Positions 8,790 through 16,908 of a stretch of 64,000 bases of DNA are shown here, one piece after another. The translations under genes were made by a program, and so were the position numbers. The stretch is from UBA4582 sp038106185 (GTDB taxonomy: Bacteria > Pseudomonadota > Gammaproteobacteria > Pseudomonadales > Azotimanducaceae). The stretch spans positions 5,521-69,520 of the forward strand of contig JAYODE010000016.1 of the NCBI GenBank assembly GCA_038106185.1, in the 5' to 3' direction. A model generated the notes under the pieces. It ran no database searches. It worked only from the letters and a program-made list of their open reading frames with translations, and was not told the DNA's origin. The first letter of the stretch is position 1. Each line of letters begins with the position of its first letter.

Positions 8790-9557
8790 TTAGGCTCCAC
8801 CACTGACGGTAATTCTCTGGTCAGTGATATAGCGCCCATCCGCTGAGCACAAATGCGCGACCGTCGCCGCGATATCTTCAGGGGTGCAGACAAAACCGAA
8901 CGGCATGTTAGCATCCAGCTGGCGCATGTCGTCAGGTCCTGGCAACAGGCTTACCAGCTTACGACCCATGTCGGTATCCACCAGTCCGGGGGCAACAATA
9001 TTGACCCTGATGCCGTGTGCCTTTTCTTCTTTCGCCAAGGTATGGGCCAGCGCTTCCATACCCGCCTTACCCACACTGTAGAGACCCATATTGGCGCCCA
9101 TACTCTGTGCGGCAATGGAAGAAATCATGATGACATCACCCCGTTCCGCTAAGCGCATATGCGGAATCAGGGCCCGAGACATATAAACAGGCCCCCACAG
9201 ATTGGCGCCGAGTAACAGTTGCCATTGGGCAATGCTGGCATCCACCACTGTCGGTCGATTCACGGCTGACGAGCCGATGCCGGCGTTGTTCACCAAAATA
9301 TCGATTTGGCCAAACTCCTCAATCGCCGCGGCACACATCGCCTCGCAAGCGCTTTGATCGGCAACATCTGCCTGATAAATCGCCGCTTTACCGCCGGCCT
9401 CGCGGACCAGATTTGCCACCTCTTCAGCCGCAGCCTGGCTGGCCGCATAATTGATGGCGACGTTTGCGCCTTCAGCCGCAAACCTGAGCGCTATAGCCCT
9501 GCCTATGCCGCGACTGCCGCCTGTGATCAATGCCGTTCTACCCACCAGCTTGCCCAT
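8790..9557 (-). CDS. Short-chain dehydrogenase/reductase (FabG-like)
   Basis: The product is a 255-residue SDR. ALITGGSRGIGRAIAL is the cofactor loop, and the Arg after GGS favours NADP(H). VNNAGIG, MISSIAA with the catalytic Ser, YSVGK with the Tyr and Lys, and a C-terminal ITDQRITVSGG complete the FabG-like pattern. The start at 9557 (GTATGG) has AAGGAG 6 nt upstream; the longer frame upstream would add a Cys/Trp-rich stretch without support. It may reduce a 3-keto or related carbonyl in the same lipid or side-chain pathway as its crotonase and hydrolase neighbours, but this is inference from context. Confidence 0.88.
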   Translation of the reverse strand: MGKLVGRTALITGGSRGIGRAIALRFAAEGANVAINYAASQAAAEEVANLVREAGGKAAIYQADVADQSACEAMCAAAIEEFGQIDILVNNAGIGSSAVNRPTVVDASIAQWQLLLGANLWGPVYMSRALIPHMRLAERGDVIMISSIAAQSMGANMGLYSVGKAGMEALAHTLAKEEKAHGIRVNIVAPGLVDTDMGRKLVSLLPGPDDMRQLDANMPFGFVCTPEDIAATVAHLCSADGRYITDQRITVSGGA

Positions 9558-9850
9558 ACCTTGCTCCTTCTTTTCGCCGTTGCAACCGCTCGCCAGAATA
9601 ACCCAGACAGCAGGCCAGCGCACCGGTTGTCGCACTGAGCACCCATCAGCGTGAGCCAGACCAAGCCTTCAGTGGCGGTGATGTCTCTCGCCGCTCGCGA
9701 CTTATTCGCCAGGCTATCCCATTGTATTTATTGACCTTAATCCCGTTAATTCGCGCGTCGACCTGACCGCTCGTCGGAATAATGGAGAAATCTTCACTTT
9801 TCAGTTAAGCTGCCTCGAGCTCACTGCAAACTGGCTCAGGGGAAAAGCCT

Positions 9851-10825
9851 ATGTCGCCCAAACCACTGCTCGTGTGTTCCGCCATTTGTTTAGCCACTCT
9901 TATCTTCGGTATTTTGCCGGCCACTCAAACGCCAACCGCCATTCCTGAGTCTGCCTCTCGACACTCGATTGAAAATTCTGCCGCCCGCTCAACGCTCGAC
10001 ACGCTACCTGTGGTCACGCCCTACCACCCGAGACCCGTTCTATTGGGCCGCGGGAGCGATTACAGGCCACCCGACTTTGCTCAGGATCGAGATATACTCG
10101 AAAAGAAACAGGCATTTTATGCCTATTTGATACCAAAAATAGACCAGGCGAATCGAGAAATTACGCGAGAGCGGCAATGGTTATTGAACTTTAAAAACCG
10201 CATCGAACGTAGCCGCAGGCTGCAGTCGGAAAAACCACAGAGGCCAGACTCAACTGCAGGGGCGACTCATGCAGCCTCTCAACGCGTCGATGTCAGCTTT
10301 GACACTGAAGAGCTGACAGCGCTGGCGCGCTTGGGCAAACGGTATAACCTGGCAGTCGATACGCATCATTTTGACGGGCTAGACGCCCAGCTTCAGCAAC
10401 TGCTGCTGCGGGTTGATGTGGTGCCCGCGTCTCTGGTGCTCGCCCAGGCGGCAAAAGAATCTGGTTGGGGATCCTCGCGTTTTGCTCGAGAAGGCAACAA
10501 CTTTTTTGGCATCTGGTGCTTTTCCCCAGGCTGTGGCATGACGCCTGAACGCCGTGATGCCGGCCGTCGCCACGAAGTCGCGATGTTCGATACCGTGGAG
10601 GAAAGTGTGCGTTACTACCTTAGAACCATTAACAGCCACGCCGCCTATGTTCAGCTTCGGCAGATTCGTGCGGCTGCACGCAATAACAACCAGCCCTTTG
10701 GCGGCGAGCAGCTGGCCCCTGGATTATTGCGCTATTCCGAGCGTGGTTTGATGTATGTGAACGAAATTCAGTCCATGATTCGCACAAACCGACTTCAGCG
10801 ATTTACTCGGCAATACAGTGTCTAG
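9851..10825 (+). CDS. Bax-type peptidoglycan glucosaminidase
   Basis: The product has 324 residues and an N-terminal hydrophobic segment (about residues 5-26) that could be a signal peptide or anchor. The C-terminal half resembles the glucosaminidase domain of E. coli Bax and FlgJ: VPASLVLAQAAKESGWGSSR carries the catalytic Glu, followed by EGNNFFGIWCF and a late YSERGLMYVNEI. It should cleave the glycan strands of murein in the periplasm. The middle region (about residues 85-125) is charged and probably helical. The final Val and TAG stop lie inside the first copy of the tandem array at 10821. Confidence 0.85.
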   Translation: MSPKPLLVCSAICLATLIFGILPATQTPTAIPESASRHSIENSAARSTLDTLPVVTPYHPRPVLLGRGSDYRPPDFAQDRDILEKKQAFYAYLIPKIDQANREITRERQWLLNFKNRIERSRRLQSEKPQRPDSTAGATHAASQRVDVSFDTEELTALARLGKRYNLAVDTHHFDGLDAQLQQLLLRVDVVPASLVLAQAAKESGWGSSRFAREGNNFFGIWCFSPGCGMTPERRDAGRRHEVAMFDTVEESVRYYLRTINSHAAYVQLRQIRAAARNNNQPFGGEQLAPGLLRYSERGLMYVNEIQSMIRTNRLQRFTRQYSV

Positions 10826-10890
10826 GGTCTTCGATCTAGAAGCTTCGGTCTAGGCGCTTCGGTCTAGGCGCTTCGATCGCGGCGCTTCGA
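10821..10890. repeat. Tandem array, 14-bp unit, 5 copies, starting on a stop codon
   Basis: Consensus tctaggcgcttcg(g/a) runs in phase at 10821, 10835, 10849, 10863 and 10877. The TAG stop of the Bax-type gene (10823-10825) is part of copy 1, so copies 2-4 each repeat the stop context. The first and last copies are the most divergent. The galK stop lies 74 bp further on. Confidence 0.95.
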
Positions 10891-10964
10891 AAGCGCAAAA
10901 GCCCGTCTTCGACAGACCCCACCCTCTGTGGAACGCGCTTTGTTACCGCCAGCTACCGATCTTC

Positions 10965-12125
10965 TCAGGTCTGGTTGATTACCAGACCGGCGCCTGCGAC
11001 CGCGCGGCAAATATGAATATCTGCCTGCAGACCAGTCGCCGCGAAATAGCCTTGAGTGACCTGTGTAACCACAGCTTGCACCAGGTGCTTTGGTACCAGC
11101 GCGACGACACAACCGCCAAAGCCCCCGCCGGTCATGCGCACGCCACCCGCCTCGCCCACCGCGCTTTTAATGAGCGCCACCAGCTGATCGATGGGCGCTA
11201 CCGTGATTTCAAAGTCATCTCGCATAGATGCATGGGAGTCTGCCATCAGTTTCGCCATGGTCTGCAGATCACCGCCATTCATCGCTGCTTCGGCCAGCAG
11301 TACGCGAGCATTCTCGGTCACAACATGTCGAGCTCGGCGCCGAACCAGCGGCGCCAGCTTCGAGTCCTGCGCCGCAAAGGCAGCAACACTGACGGCACGT
11401 AACTGGTCGACACCCAGTTGTTCTGCGGCCGCTTCACACTGCTGTCGACGGCTATTGTATTCGCTGTCTACCAGCCCACGACGAACATTAGAATTGACGA
11501 TCAAGACCTGCGTGTCCGCTGGCAATGCAACAGGTCTGGCGTCCAGCGTCTGACAGTCTATGAGCAGCGCGCATTCATTCAGCGCCATAGCGGAAATATA
11601 TTGATCCATAATGCCACACTGGCAGCCAACAAATTCATTCTCGGCGGCTTGACCCAACAGCGCCAGATCAAGCATTGATGCCGGCCATGCAAACAAGGTC
11701 TTGAATGCCAGCGCCAGCGCCATCTCCAATGACGCAGAGGAACTCAAGCCGGCGCCCTGGGGCACATTACCGGTAACAACAATATCCACACCCGCCAAGG
11801 GATAACCACGGGCCTTGGCACAGTGGATCAGGCCTCGGACATAATTGACCCAGTCTCGTTCCTCATCTCTGACCTGTGGTGCCTGAACATCAAACTCATC
11901 GACCTGATCATAATCCACCGCAACGACTCGCAGCCGATTGTCTGTTCGAGGCGCCGCGCTGACTACCGTGTAGTAATCGATCGCACAAGGCAGCACAAAT
12001 CCGCCATTATAATCTGTATGCTCTCCGATCAGATTGACTCGACCTGGAGCCTGCACCGTCAGGCTTGACGGGTATCCGAAATGGTTGGCAAAGCGCTGTT
12101 CAGCAATCGTGACCAGGGTTTTCAT
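10965..12125 (-). CDS. galK: Galactokinase
   Basis: This 386-residue GHMP kinase phosphorylates galactose at C1 with ATP (Leloir pathway, cytosol). The galactokinase signature APGRVNLIGEHTDYNGGF lies near residues 26-43. VPQGAGLSSSASLEMALAL is the ATP-binding GLSSS loop, and GGVRMTGGGFGGCVVAL is the third GHMP motif. The start has AAGG a few bases upstream and begins only 3 nt after the galT stop, so galT and galK form an operon. No epimerase (galE) or mutarotase is present in the window. Confidence 0.97.
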   Translation of the reverse strand: MKTLVTIAEQRFANHFGYPSSLTVQAPGRVNLIGEHTDYNGGFVLPCAIDYYTVVSAAPRTDNRLRVVAVDYDQVDEFDVQAPQVRDEERDWVNYVRGLIHCAKARGYPLAGVDIVVTGNVPQGAGLSSSASLEMALALAFKTLFAWPASMLDLALLGQAAENEFVGCQCGIMDQYISAMALNECALLIDCQTLDARPVALPADTQVLIVNSNVRRGLVDSEYNSRRQQCEAAAEQLGVDQLRAVSVAAFAAQDSKLAPLVRRRARHVVTENARVLLAEAAMNGGDLQTMAKLMADSHASMRDDFEITVAPIDQLVALIKSAVGEAGGVRMTGGGFGGCVVALVPKHLVQAVVTQVTQGYFAATGLQADIHICRAVAGAGLVINQT

Positions 12126-12128
12126 GGG

Positions 12129-13139
12129 TTACCTTTTTTGGCTGTAATGTTGATCACTCTGATCCCTGAGTCGGGCCGCCGCTTGTTCTGGCGTCAGGTC
12201 ACGCTGCGCCTCTGCCAACATTTCATAGCCAACCATAAATTTCTTCACCGACGCCGAACGCAGCAATGGCGGAAAGAAATGTCCATGAAGTTGCCACGCC
12301 GAATGATCTTCCTGCGTAAAGGGCGCGCCATGCCAGCCCATAGAATAGGGAAAAGCGCACTGAAACAAATTGTCATACCGAGTGGTTAGTTGTTTGATGA
12401 CCGTCGCCAGATCTTGCCGTTGGGCCTGATTCAGCTGCGGCAGCTGCTGCACCGAAAACAGGGGGAGCAGCAGGGTTTCGAATGGCCAGGCCGCCCAAAA
12501 CGGCACGACAGCCAGCCAATATGCCGATTGCACGACAACCCGCTCCGCCAGATCGACCTCACGTCGCGCATAGTCCAACAACAGGGATCCCCCCTGTTCT
12601 CGCGCGTACTTAAGTTGTTGAGTCTGTTCTTTTTCAACCTCAGTGGGAATAAAGCTGTTCGCCCAGACCTGCCCATGTGGGTGTGGATTCGAACAACCCA
12701 TCACCGCACCTTTGTTTTCAAATACCTGAACCCACGGGTAATCCTGACCCAGGACTTGAGTCTGCTCACACCAGGCATCGACCACTCGTTCCAGGTTTTC
12801 CTGACTTAGCTCCGGCAAGGATTTACTGTGATCCTTTGAAAAGCAAATCACTCGACTGACACCGCTGGCAGCCGCCATTCGAAACAAGGGGTCGGCAGAC
12901 TCGATCACCGGCGAGTCTGCAAGCAGTGCGGGGAAATCATTATCAAAGACAAATATCTGGTCAAAATGCGGATTCTGAGCCCCTGTGACACGGGTATTAC
13001 CGGGGCACAGAAAACACGCCGGGTCATAGGCCGGTGCACTGACGAAGCGGGTCTCTTCCTGCTGACCCAGCCAGGGCCTTTGCGCCCTGTGAGGAGACAC
13101 CAGCAACCAGTCGCCCGTGAGCGGATTGTAGCGTCGATG
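12129..13139 (-). CDS. galT: Galactose-1-phosphate uridylyltransferase, N-terminus lost in gap
   Basis: There are 336 visible residues, starting at HRRYNPLTGDWLLVSPHRAQ and running to the stop. Family members have about 10 residues before this point, so only the very beginning lies in the N run. SNPHPHGQVW contains the catalytic histidine that carries the uridylyl group. The early CFLCPG is the zinc-site region, and the C-terminal HGHFFPPLLRS segment is typical. The enzyme exchanges UMP between UDP-glucose and galactose-1-phosphate. It is transcribed with galK. The promoter must lie in or beyond the gap, facing the acetoacetyl-CoA synthetase gene. Confidence 0.95.
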   Translation of the reverse strand, partial: HRRYNPLTGDWLLVSPHRAQRPWLGQQEETRFVSAPAYDPACFLCPGNTRVTGAQNPHFDQIFVFDNDFPALLADSPVIESADPLFRMAAASGVSRVICFSKDHSKSLPELSQENLERVVDAWCEQTQVLGQDYPWVQVFENKGAVMGCSNPHPHGQVWANSFIPTEVEKEQTQQLKYAREQGGSLLLDYARREVDLAERVVVQSAYWLAVVPFWAAWPFETLLLPLFSVQQLPQLNQAQRQDLATVIKQLTTRYDNLFQCAFPYSMGWHGAPFTQEDHSAWQLHGHFFPPLLRSASVKKFMVGYEMLAEAQRDLTPEQAAARLRDQSDQHYSQKR

Positions 13140-13239
13140 NNNNNNNNNNNNNNNNNNNNNNNNNNNNNNNNNNNNNNNNNNNNNNNNNNNNNNNNNNNNN
13201 NNNNNNNNNNNNNNNNNNNNNNNNNNNNNNNNNNNNNNN
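13140..13239. other. Assembly gap (100 N)
   Basis: The run is exactly 100 N, the conventional scaffold-gap length, so its true size is unknown. It hides the galT start and the divergent promoter region. It is the only gap of the eight without an obvious tandem repeat on its edges. Confidence 0.99.
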
Positions 13240-13317
13240 CGTTTGCTGTTCGCATTGCGGCCGGGAAAGACCGATAATACCGAATCTTCACTGACATTAG
13301 CAGTCTGGTTCGACTTT

Positions 13318-15306
13318 ATGCTGACGCCTACCGACAACACGCCACCCATTGATGCGCCGCTCTGGCAGCCTTCGGCGAGCCGAATCAAAGCATCACAGCT
13401 GATGCAGTTCCAGCAAGGGCTTGGCATGCCTGATCTGAGTTATTCGGCATTTCATGAGTGGTCAGTACTGCAGCCAGGGTTGTTCTGGAACGCCGTTTGG
13501 GACTATGCCGGCATCATCGGCAGCAAAGGCGTTGATGACTCGAGTTCACCTCGTGTGCTGATCCACTCGACAAAGATGCCAGGCGCACAATTTTTTCCCG
13601 ACGCACGTTTAAACTTCGCCGAAAATTTGCTGCGCGACCAGGCAGATGGCATTGCCTTGATCAGCCGCCTTGAAACTGGCCGGCGTCGGCAAATCAGCCA
13701 TGCTGAGCTGCGCCAACAAGTCGCCAGCCTGGCCAATGCGCTGCGCACCCTGGGCATCGAGCCTGGCGATCGAGTCGCCGCTTTGCTACCCAATATCATA
13801 GAAACTGTGGTGATCATGTTGGCGACGACGAGCTTAGGGGCTGTCTTTACCTCCTGCTCTCCTGACTTTGGCGAGAACGGTGTGTTTGACCGCTTCAGCC
13901 AGACTACGCCAAAGATTCTGTTTGCCGCAGACGGATACTTCTACAACGGCAGAACCATCGACAGTCGCGCCATCGCGGTGGCGTTGGGCGAGCGTATCGA
14001 CGCCATTCAACAGGTCATCATGATCAAGGTGATCGGCCAGGACTCGGTTGACTTTCCATTGCCTGACAACTGTCAGGACTACGAAGCTGTACTTCAAGAA
14101 TTCGCTACGAAGAATTTAACTTTCAATCGGGTCGGCTTTAATGATCCGTTATACATCCTGTATTCCTCCGGCACCACTGGTACACCAAAATGCATAGTTC
14201 ACGGTGTTGGCGGTACCCTTCTGCAGCATATGAAGGAACATAAACTGCATGTCGATCTGCGATCAGGTGATCGGCTGTTTTATTACACCACTTGTGGCTG
14301 GATGATGTGGAACTGGCTGATCAGCGGCCTGGCGAGTGGTGCGACCCTAGTGCTCTACGACGGTTCACCCACCGCACCCAGTGTGACGAGTCTCTGGGAT
14401 CTGGCTGAAGAAGAGGAGATCTCGGTATTTGGCACCAGCGCTCGCTACTTAGCCAGCTTGGAGAAGCTTAACTTCAAACCAGCCGATCATTACGCACTGC
14501 CAAAACTGCAGACGATCTTATCTACCGGATCACCCTTGTCGGCTGAAAGCTTTCGTTACGTTTATAGGAATATCAAAGCCGACGTCTGTCTGGCGTCTAT
14601 CTCGGGAGGTACCGACATTATCTCCTGTTTTGCTTTGGGTAACGTTTGCCTGCCCGTCTATGCGGGGGAACTGCAATGCGCTGGCCTGGGCATGGACGTT
14701 GATGTCGTGAACGAAAAGGCCGAACCCATTCGTGGCGAAAAAGGTGAATTGGTCTGCCGGCTGCCCTTTCTCGCCATGCCGACCGGATTCTGGCAGGACC
14801 CTCAAGGGGAAAAATATCACGCGGCTTACTTCGAGCGATTTCCCGGACTCTGGGCTCAAGGCGATTATGCCGAGAAGACTTTCCACCAGGGCTTTATCAT
14901 TCACGGCCGGTCTGATGCTGTGCTGAACCCTGGCGGGGTCAGGATTGGTACTGCCGAAATTTATCGTCAGGTAGAAAGGGTTCCACAGGTCCTGGACGCC
15001 CTGTGTGTTGGCCAACAATGGCAAGGCGATATCAGGATTATTCTCTTTGTTGTACTGAGACCCGGCGTGAGCCTTGACTCAACCCTAAAGCAACACATAG
15101 CGTCGGTCATTCGCACCCATGCGACCCCTCGACATGTGCCAGCAAAAATCCTTCAGGTGGCAGATATACCCAGAACCATATCTGGCAAGATCGTTGAATT
15201 GGCTGTGCGTAATGTGATTCATGGACTGCCTGTCACAAATACGGATGCTCTCGCCAATCCGCAGACGCTTAAGTACTTTCAGGATCTGGACGAACTCAAG
15301 CAATAA
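13318..15306 (+). CDS. Acetoacetate--CoA ligase
   Basis: This adenylate-forming enzyme of about 662 residues activates acetoacetate to acetoacetyl-CoA. The ATP loop ILYSSGTTGTPKCIVHG, the TCGWMMWNWLISGL substrate region and SISGGTDIISCF are characteristic of the acetoacetyl-CoA synthetase branch of the acetyl-CoA synthetase family. The C-terminal RTISGKIVELAVRNV carries the lysine required for adenylation. The start at 13318 (MLTPTDN) gives the family length; the frame is open upstream into the gap edge but lacks support there. It probably channels ketone bodies or products of leucine, lipid or polyhydroxybutyrate breakdown into acetyl-CoA. Confidence 0.93.
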   Translation: MLTPTDNTPPIDAPLWQPSASRIKASQLMQFQQGLGMPDLSYSAFHEWSVLQPGLFWNAVWDYAGIIGSKGVDDSSSPRVLIHSTKMPGAQFFPDARLNFAENLLRDQADGIALISRLETGRRRQISHAELRQQVASLANALRTLGIEPGDRVAALLPNIIETVVIMLATTSLGAVFTSCSPDFGENGVFDRFSQTTPKILFAADGYFYNGRTIDSRAIAVALGERIDAIQQVIMIKVIGQDSVDFPLPDNCQDYEAVLQEFATKNLTFNRVGFNDPLYILYSSGTTGTPKCIVHGVGGTLLQHMKEHKLHVDLRSGDRLFYYTTCGWMMWNWLISGLASGATLVLYDGSPTAPSVTSLWDLAEEEEISVFGTSARYLASLEKLNFKPADHYALPKLQTILSTGSPLSAESFRYVYRNIKADVCLASISGGTDIISCFALGNVCLPVYAGELQCAGLGMDVDVVNEKAEPIRGEKGELVCRLPFLAMPTGFWQDPQGEKYHAAYFERFPGLWAQGDYAEKTFHQGFIIHGRSDAVLNPGGVRIGTAEIYRQVERVPQVLDALCVGQQWQGDIRIILFVVLRPGVSLDSTLKQHIASVIRTHATPRHVPAKILQVADIPRTISGKIVELAVRNVIHGLPVTNTDALANPQTLKYFQDLDELKQ

Positions 15307-15390
15307 CGCGACTCAGGCCTGACGAGCCTGGACTCACTCGCTGACTGCATCTTTTTATTCGCCCGAGCCGAGTTTTTATTACTGATGTTT

Positions 15391-15510
15391 CGATTGCTGG
15401 GCTATCGATTGCTGGGCTTTCGATTGCTGGGCTTTGAATTGCTGGGCTTTCGATTACTGGGCTATCGATTGTTGGGCTATCGATCGTTGGGCTTTGGATT
15501 GCTGGGATTT
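15391..15510. repeat. Tandem array, 15-bp unit, 8 copies
   Basis: Consensus cgattgctgggct(t/a)t runs in phase from 15391 to 15510 with one to three substitutions per copy. Read in frame it would give an R-L-L-G-(Y/F) pentapeptide repeat, but no ribosome site or continuing gene supports translation. Confidence 0.97.
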
Positions 15511-15550
15511 AAGGCGCGGCTCGAGCATATTCCAGCGGCCAATTCCCGGC

Positions 15551-15611
15551 ACCTGATATTCCAGCACCTTATATTCCAGCACCTTATATTCCAGCACCTT
15601 AATATGCCAGC
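15551..15611. repeat. Tandem array, 15-bp unit, about 4 copies
   Basis: Unit acc(t/g)tatattccagc-like copies lie at 15551-15565, 15566-15580 and 15581-15595, with a fourth degenerate 16-bp copy at 15596-15611. The unit is unrelated to the array 40 bp upstream. It ends 22 bp before the FNR-like box. Confidence 0.93.
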
Positions 15612-15633
15612 GCCATAACCCCCAGTGCCTTAA

Positions 15634-15677
15634 GTGATACATATCAAGGCATTCACCACTGCAGTTTCCAATAATAG
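15634..15677 (+). promoter_or_regulatory. FNR-type box and class II promoter for the multiheme operon
   Basis: The site GTGAT-ACAT-ATCAA at 15634-15647 matches the FNR/Anr consensus TTGAT-N4-ATCAA at 9 of 10 positions. Its centre (15640.5) lies 41.5 bp before about 15682. A -10-like AATAAT lies at 15670-15675, which is the class II geometry. This predicts anaerobic activation and a start of transcription just before the 15690 repeat array. A CRP-type reading is less good. Confidence 0.6.
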
Positions 15678-15689
15678 GCAGGTCTTTCG

Positions 15690-15854
15690 TTCACCACCAA
15701 GCTGTTCAACAACAAGCTATTCAACAACAAGCTGTTCAACAACAAGCTGTTCAACAACAGGCTATTCAACAACAGGCTATTCAACAACAGGCTATTCACC
15801 AACAAGCTATTCAACAACAGGCTATTCACCAACAAGCTTTTCACCACTAACCAA
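15690..15854. repeat. Tandem array, 15-bp unit, 10-11 copies
   Basis: Unit ttcaacaacaagcta, with variants ttcaccaac and aggct, repeats in phase from 15690; the copy at 15840-15854 is degenerate. It is the longest array in the window. It begins about 8 bp after the predicted transcription start, so it would form the 5' leader of the operon mRNA. In the frame of the decaheme gene it would read as Ser-Thr-Thr-rich pentapeptides. Confidence 0.97.
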
Positions 15855-15930
15855 GGTACTTCACATCCTCACAGTGTCTGACTCGTCGAATATTTTCCTG
15901 CCGAACGTCTTATCGCTATCACGATCAGCT

Positions 15931-15975
15931 CAGCCCTGTTCCACTCAGCCCTGTTCCACTCAGCCCTGCCTGTAC
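15931..15975. repeat. Tandem array, 15-bp unit, 3 copies
   Basis: Unit cagccctgttccact occurs twice exactly (15931-15945, 15946-15960), followed by a third copy that diverges after cagccctg. It lies in the leader of the decaheme cytochrome gene. Confidence 0.9.
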
Positions 15976-15994
15976 TTACATCTCAACAGCGGCT

Positions 15995-16042
15995 GCATCT
16001 CCAGCGACATCTCCAGCTACATCTCCAGGTACATCTCCAGAT
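15995..16042. repeat. Tandem array, 12-bp unit, 4 copies
   Basis: Units gcatctccagcg, acatctccagct, acatctccaggt and acatctccagat follow each other without spacers, ending 17 bp before the likely start of the decaheme gene. It is the last of the five arrays in this leader. Confidence 0.93.
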
Positions 16043-16059
16043 CCATCGGCGACATCTTA

Positions 16060-16908
16060 GTGGGCGCATTGTTCAGAATACTGCGCCGGCTGGGCCCCGG
16101 CCTTGTTGGGTTGATGTTGGCCGCCGGCAGCACAGCTGAGGCACTGACCTGCGACGCTTGTCATCCAGCACAGAAGAACAATCTTGGCTTCAAACACGCA
16201 GCCAAGCAGCTCAGCTGCCAGCAATGCCATGGCGACAGCATCGAACACCTGAAAGACCCTCGACAAGCGCCTTCCCTGCCTTTTTCAGCCGATCGCTTTC
16301 AAGGGGATCAACAAAATCAGATCTGCCTTAACTGTCATACCGATAGCGCTCGACTCGGCTGGTCCTTCAGCGCTCACGCTTTGGCGGACGTGCAGTGCAC
16401 TGACTGCCATCAGCTGCACCAACCAGCCGATGAGGTTATGCAGCCCCAGACCCAGACCAAAATCTGCGCCGGTTGCCATCAGGATATCAAGGCCCAGCTA
16501 AACTACCCGCACCGCCATCCGGTCCTGGAAGGTCAGGTTGCCTGCAGTGACTGTCATGCTGCGCACGATAATGCCGCGGCTCATGGCCTTAAAACCACCA
16601 ACCCCACCGACACCTGTATCGCCTGTCATCCAGAGACCCGCGGACCCTTTCTGTTTGAGCATGATCCAGTCACCGAGGATTGTGGTCTGTGTCATCAACC
16701 ACACGGTTCAACTATCGAATCCCTGTTAGTCGCCCGCAGCCCATTTCTCTGTCAGCAGTGTCATATGGCCAGCGGTCATTCCAGCCGACTGAACGATGGC
16801 ACGGCTCTGGCGGCAACTAGCAGTAATTTGCTTGCCCGCGGTTGCAGTAATTGTCACAGCCAGGTTCATGGTTCGAACCATCCTGCTGGCGCGCGCCTGA
16901 CGAGATAG
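16060..16908 (+). CDS. MtrA/DmsE-type periplasmic decaheme cytochrome c
   Basis: Ten CxxCH haem sites lie between 16150 and 16857 (CDACH, CQQCH, CLNCH, CTDCH, CAGCH, CSDCH, CIACH, CGLCH, CQQCH, CSNCH), the count and size of MtrA/DmsE/PioA. They are preceded by RILRR, a hydrophobic core and a STAEA cleavage site, a Sec signal peptide. MtrA-type proteins form an electron wire inside an MtrB barrel across the outer membrane. The start is uncertain: GTG at 16060 or TTG at 16069 fits the signal peptide, neither has a Shine-Dalgarno, and the frame stays open back to 15634 through the repeats. The stop is directly followed by the ATG of the MtrB gene, so the two are translationally coupled. Confidence 0.9.
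   Translation: MGALFRILRRLGPGLVGLMLAAGSTAEALTCDACHPAQKNNLGFKHAAKQLSCQQCHGDSIEHLKDPRQAPSLPFSADRFQGDQQNQICLNCHTDSARLGWSFSAHALADVQCTDCHQLHQPADEVMQPQTQTKICAGCHQDIKAQLNYPHRHPVLEGQVACSDCHAAHDNAAAHGLKTTNPTDTCIACHPETRGPFLFEHDPVTEDCGLCHQPHGSTIESLLVARSPFLCQQCHMASGHSSRLNDGTALAATSSNLLARGCSNCHSQVHGSNHPAGARLTR

Larger units (their letters stand above)
15307..16059. other. 750-bp repeat-dense leader region of the multiheme operon
   Basis: I see no convincing gene between the acetoacetyl-CoA synthetase stop and the signal peptide of the decaheme gene. The stretch holds five separate direct-repeat arrays with unrelated units (entries below) and an FNR-like promoter at 15634. Two open frames cross it only because the units are 12 or 15 bp long, multiples of three, and lack stops. 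Confidence 0.8.

Noticed and set aside
13140..13239. galT as a broken gene
   Set aside because: The missing N-terminal residues fall in an assembly gap; the remainder is uninterrupted and carries HPHGQ.
15385..15618. Open frame with R-L-L-G-F/Y pentapeptide repeats
   Set aside because: It exists because a 15-bp unit keeps frame; there is no ribosome site and no conserved domain, and it changes into another array at its end. Treated as spacer DNA.
15391..16042. CRISPR array
   Set aside because: Units are contiguous with no spacers, far shorter than CRISPR repeats, and no cas genes are present in the window.
15634..16059. N-terminal 142-residue extension of the decaheme cytochrome
   Set aside because: The first codon lies inside the FNR-like box and upstream of the predicted transcription start, and the segment is repeats read in frame before a normal signal peptide. 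A partial leader cannot be excluded, see findings.
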